14,210 nt of DNA from JAPUDQ01 sp049291395 (lineage in GTDB: Bacteria; Patescibacteriota; Saccharimonadia; Saccharimonadales; Saccharimonadaceae): contig JBATPJ010000004.1 of NCBI GenBank assembly GCA_049291395.1, forward strand, positions 1 to 14,210, written 5' to 3'. A model generated the notes under the pieces. It ran no database searches. It worked only from the letters and a program-made list of their open reading frames with translations, and had not been told where the DNA came from. Positions 12,201 to 14,210 of this stretch are shown here, in pieces. How positions within the stretch are numbered: the first letter of the stretch is position 1; the number at the start of each line of letters is the position of its first letter. Both the position numbers and the translations under genes were made by a program.

Positions 12201-12635
12201 TTAATGGGCAGTACTGCCGAAGCCGTTTTCGCCCCGTTCGCTTCCCGATAAGATATCGGTTTCGTCCCACTGGACTATCTCGTGCTTCGCGATAACCATC
12301 TGAGCGATACGCATACCTGGCTCGACGACGAATGGTTCCGTACCGAGATTTATGAGTATCACCCCAACTTCGCCGCGATAATCCGCATCGATCGTCCCGA
12401 CACCATTGGCCAGACAGATGCCGTGTTTGAGACTCAGTCCACTCCGCGCTCGCAGCTGCGACTCGTAGCTCCTAGGAAGTTCCATAGCAAAACCAGTCGG
12501 TATTACGACACGCTCCATAGGCTGCAATGTCAACGGCTCATTGATCGCCGCATGTACATCCATCGCCGCCGCCAGTCCAGTCTGATACTGCGGTAACTCC
12601 ACACCCTCACGCAATCGTTTGATACGAATCTTCAT
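12201..12635 (-). CDS. dut: dUTP diphosphatase
   Basis: Dut hydrolyses dUTP to dUMP, keeping uracil out of DNA and feeding ThyA. The 144-residue protein shows all five trimeric dUTPase motifs: AAMDVHAA (1), RARSGLSLKHG (2), GVGTIDADYRGEVGV (3), RIAQMVI (4) and the C-terminal RGENGFGSTAH (5), where the usual GGFGSTG reads NGFGSTA. ATG 12635 has GGAG only 1 nt upstream, too close to be an SD; an extended -10 ends 8 nt before it. It converges on the conserved gene and diverges from dnaX, and its two flanks carry inverted heptad repeats. Confidence 0.96.
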   Translation of the reverse strand: MKIRIKRLREGVELPQYQTGLAAAMDVHAAINEPLTLQPMERVVIPTGFAMELPRSYESQLRARSGLSLKHGICLANGVGTIDADYRGEVGVILINLGTEPFVVEPGMRIAQMVIAKHEIVQWDETDILSGSERGENGFGSTAH

Positions 12636-12643
12636 ACTCCGCT

Positions 12644-12652
12644 ATTGTATCA
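12644..12652 (-). promoter_or_regulatory. Extended -10 promoter of dut, predicted leaderless
   Basis: TGATACAAT on the minus strand (extended -10, five of six in the hexamer) ends 8 nt before ATG 12635, so the transcript would begin within about 2 nt of the start codon. Confidence 0.7.
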
Positions 12653-12661
12653 CCCTGATTC

Positions 12662-12759
12662 TGCTCTTTGCCATGTTCCACTTGCTATCTTCTATCTTCC
12701 ACCTGCTATTTGCTCTATGCAATATTCCATATTCTATCTTCTATATTCTGTTTTCTCCC
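12662..12759. repeat. Array of 14 heptads between dut and dnaX
   Basis: The 98 bp can be cut without remainder into 7-mers that nearly all follow T-(T/G)-C-(T/C/A)-NNN: TGCTCTT, TGCCATG, TTCCACT, TGCTATC, TTCTATC, TTCCACC, TGCTATT, TGCTCTA, TGCAATA, TTCCATA, TTCTATC, TTCTATA, TTCTGTT, TTCTCCC. The plus strand is thus pyrimidine-rich. It fills most of the 179-bp dut-dnaX divergent gap and contains the 12729-12749 inverted copy of the repeat on the other side of dut. No gene is seen in it. Confidence 0.8.
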
Positions 12760-12803
12760 AAATCGATGTCATATCTACGCCACTCTTCGTGTCATAAACC
12801 CGC

Positions 12804-12809
12804 TATAAT
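12804..12809 (+). promoter_or_regulatory. -10 element of dnaX
   Basis: A perfect TATAAT ends 5 nt before ATG 12815. It lacks the TGn extension, and no convincing -35 is seen, though the region is right for a leaderless or near-leaderless start. Confidence 0.5.
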
Positions 12810-12814
12810 AGATC

Positions 12815-14210
12815 ATGAAAAGGGGAGAGGTGAGTCAAGCATTATATCGAAAATACCGTTCACGCGGATTTGATGAGGTCGTCGGTCAACAACATGTGAC
12901 CGATCTGCTTGCCAATGCGATCAAAAGCGGCTCGATCTCTCATGCCTATCTCTTCACCGGGCCACGCGGCACCGGCAAGACCAGTGTAGCCCGCATCGTC
13001 GCGCACGCCATCAACGAGCTACCATATACCGACGACGCCACTCATCTCGATATCGTCGAGATCGATGCCGCGAGCAACCGTCGCATCGACGATATCCGCG
13101 ATCTTCGTGAGAAAGTTTACATCGCACCATCATCAGCCAAATACAAAGTCTACATCATCGACGAGGTACACATGCTGACGGGCGAGAGCTTCAATGCACT
13201 CCTGAAGACACTTGAAGAACCACCAGCGCATGCAGTATTTATCCTTGCGACGACCGAGCTCCACAAAGTACCTGCCACGATCGTCAGCCGTACGCAGCGA
13301 TTTCATTTCCGGCCTGGCAGTGTCGAGACAGTGAGCAAACATCTCCGCACTATCGCCGACAAAGAATCCATCCAGATCGACGACGCAGCACTCCGCCTGA
13401 TCGCCGAGCACAGTGAAGGCGGATTTCGCGATAGTGTCAGTCTGCTCGACCAGGTTTCGAGTATCAAAGATGGCGCTATCACCGTTGACATGGTCGAAAG
13501 TCTGCTCGGTCTTGCACCACATGATCAGATCGAAGCTGTCGTCAACGATATCGTATCCCTGGATAGTTCAGCCGCTGTTAGTCGACTCGGTACACTGCTC
13601 GCCGACGGCATGAGCCCGATGACAATCATCGCTCAGCTAACCAAGACTCTGACAGGTCGCGCTAGCGATCACCCGGAATTTTACGAGCTGCTGTATGACA
13701 TCATCGAGATCCCGAGAAGCCACGCGCCCGAGCTAAAACTACTAGCTGCTATCGGCAAACTCGGACAACAAGCGGCTCCACAACATCCAGTTACTCCCCA
13801 AAGAGACGTCGCGCCCGCCACCCAAACACCAGTTGCGACCCCAAAAATAATCCAGCCATCCCAGCCGGAGACAGCAGTTGTCGAGGCCAAAACTCCGCCA
13901 AGTGAACCAAAACTGAAATCCGAAGCTATTGCGGCGAAAAATGAAATGAAAACCGAGTCAGCAGCCGCCAAACCGTCAGTCACCCCGCCGCCAACGACCG
14001 AATCTCACCCGGTCGATTGGTCAGTCGTGCTCGCCGTGACGCAAAAACGTGCACCAGCACTCTACAGCATCCTCAAACGAGCCGATACCACCGTCGAGAC
14101 TGACAAGATCGTACTGAGATTTGGCTTCAAGCTCCACCGCACCAAGATGAATGACGACAAGCAGCGCCGTGAGCTCGCCAGTATCATCACCAATCTCTTT
14201 GGATCGTGCC
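12815..14210 (+). CDS. dnaX: DNA polymerase III subunit gamma/tau (3' truncated by window)
   Basis: DnaX is the AAA+ motor of the clamp loader. Visible are ALYRKYRSRGFDEVVGQ, Walker A GPRGTGKTS (49-57), Walker B DEVHML (116-121), sensor 1 ATTE (145-148) and the SRT arginine-finger motif (158-160, usually SRC). The zinc module with four cysteines normally found between Walker A and EIDAASN is missing: only about 22 residues without cysteine bridge them. Residues from about 325 on are a proline-, alanine- and glutamate-rich linker (tau-like), followed by a folded segment at the window end. I start at ATG 12815, 5 nt after TATAAT; GTG 12830 with AGGGGAG is the alternative. The frame is open to the window end, so the tail is unseen. 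Confidence 0.95.
   Translation, partial: MKRGEVSQALYRKYRSRGFDEVVGQQHVTDLLANAIKSGSISHAYLFTGPRGTGKTSVARIVAHAINELPYTDDATHLDIVEIDAASNRRIDDIRDLREKVYIAPSSAKYKVYIIDEVHMLTGESFNALLKTLEEPPAHAVFILATTELHKVPATIVSRTQRFHFRPGSVETVSKHLRTIADKESIQIDDAALRLIAEHSEGGFRDSVSLLDQVSSIKDGAITVDMVESLLGLAPHDQIEAVVNDIVSLDSSAAVSRLGTLLADGMSPMTIIAQLTKTLTGRASDHPEFYELLYDIIEIPRSHAPELKLLAAIGKLGQQAAPQHPVTPQRDVAPATQTPVATPKIIQPSQPETAVVEAKTPPSEPKLKSEAIAAKNEMKTESAAAKPSVTPPPTTESHPVDWSVVLAVTQKRAPALYSILKRADTTVETDKIVLRFGFKLHRTKMNDDKQRRELASIITNLFGSC

Noticed and set aside
13925..13960. A-rich stretch in dnaX as a programmed frameshift site making gamma from tau
   Set aside because: Only five A's follow a G in the relevant phase, so it is no X-XXY-YYZ heptamer; no stop-proximal stem was evident.

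Overview
The window looks like a chromosomal segment of a Candidate Phyla Radiation bacterium, most likely Saccharibacteria (TM7). The grounds are the divergence of the ribosomal proteins, the compact genes with short overlaps, roughly 50% GC, and a lineage-type hypothetical protein (11624-12130) beside rplL that I recall, without a search, as CPR-restricted. TGA is used as an ordinary stop (for example at the end of the glycosyltransferase and of the deaminase), so this is not a TGA-recoding lineage. There are no tRNA or rRNA genes, CRISPR arrays or transposases.

Layout. Left part: the 3' end of nusG, rplK with its own promoter and terminator, cdsA on the minus strand, then rplA encoding L1 with an unusual N-terminal extension. 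Next come a palindrome, a 37-residue acidic micro-ORF with a perfect Shine-Dalgarno (SD) sequence, and a GT4 glycosyltransferase. From 4423 to 8725 there is a tightly packed minus-strand cluster, read in the order folA, APH-type kinase, RfaE2/TagD-type nucleotidyltransferase, HIT protein, deoxycytidylate-deaminase-like protein, thyA, DUF6869-like protein. Upstream of it on the same strand are an unrecognised 333-residue protein and a 54-residue basic protein. The right part has an L10 leader with attenuator, rplJ, rplL, the CPR-type conserved protein, dut on the minus strand, and the 5' two thirds or so of dnaX, cut by the window edge.

How the genes work together. Deaminase (dCMP to dUMP), dut (dUTP to dUMP), thyA (dUMP to dTMP) and folA (recycling of dihydrofolate) make a complete dTMP branch within 8.4 kb, next to dnaX, a replicase subunit. 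The kinase and nucleotidyltransferase pair, together with cdsA and the glycosyltransferase, points to envelope precursor activation, with unknown substrate. The classical nusG-rplKAJL-rpoBC cluster is present but pulled apart, and rpoB does not follow rplL.

The most unusual signals are non-coding. (1) Several intergenic stretches are built of tandem 7-bp units with three near-constant and four variable bases. The longest is 14 units (98 bp) upstream of dnaX; others lie in the rplK leader, on both sides of dut in opposite orientation, and as two facing arrays between the HIT and nucleotidyltransferase genes. (2) Nearly every promoter candidate has an extended -10 (TGnTATAAT-like). At folA, dut, dnaX, the 333-residue gene and the DUF6869-like gene the -10 hexamer ends only 5-8 nt before ATG with no usable SD, which predicts leaderless mRNAs; ribosomal-protein genes have SDs. 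(3) rplL runs past its expected end and through its own intrinsic terminator, as if one base were inserted. (4) DnaX lacks the zinc-binding cysteine module.
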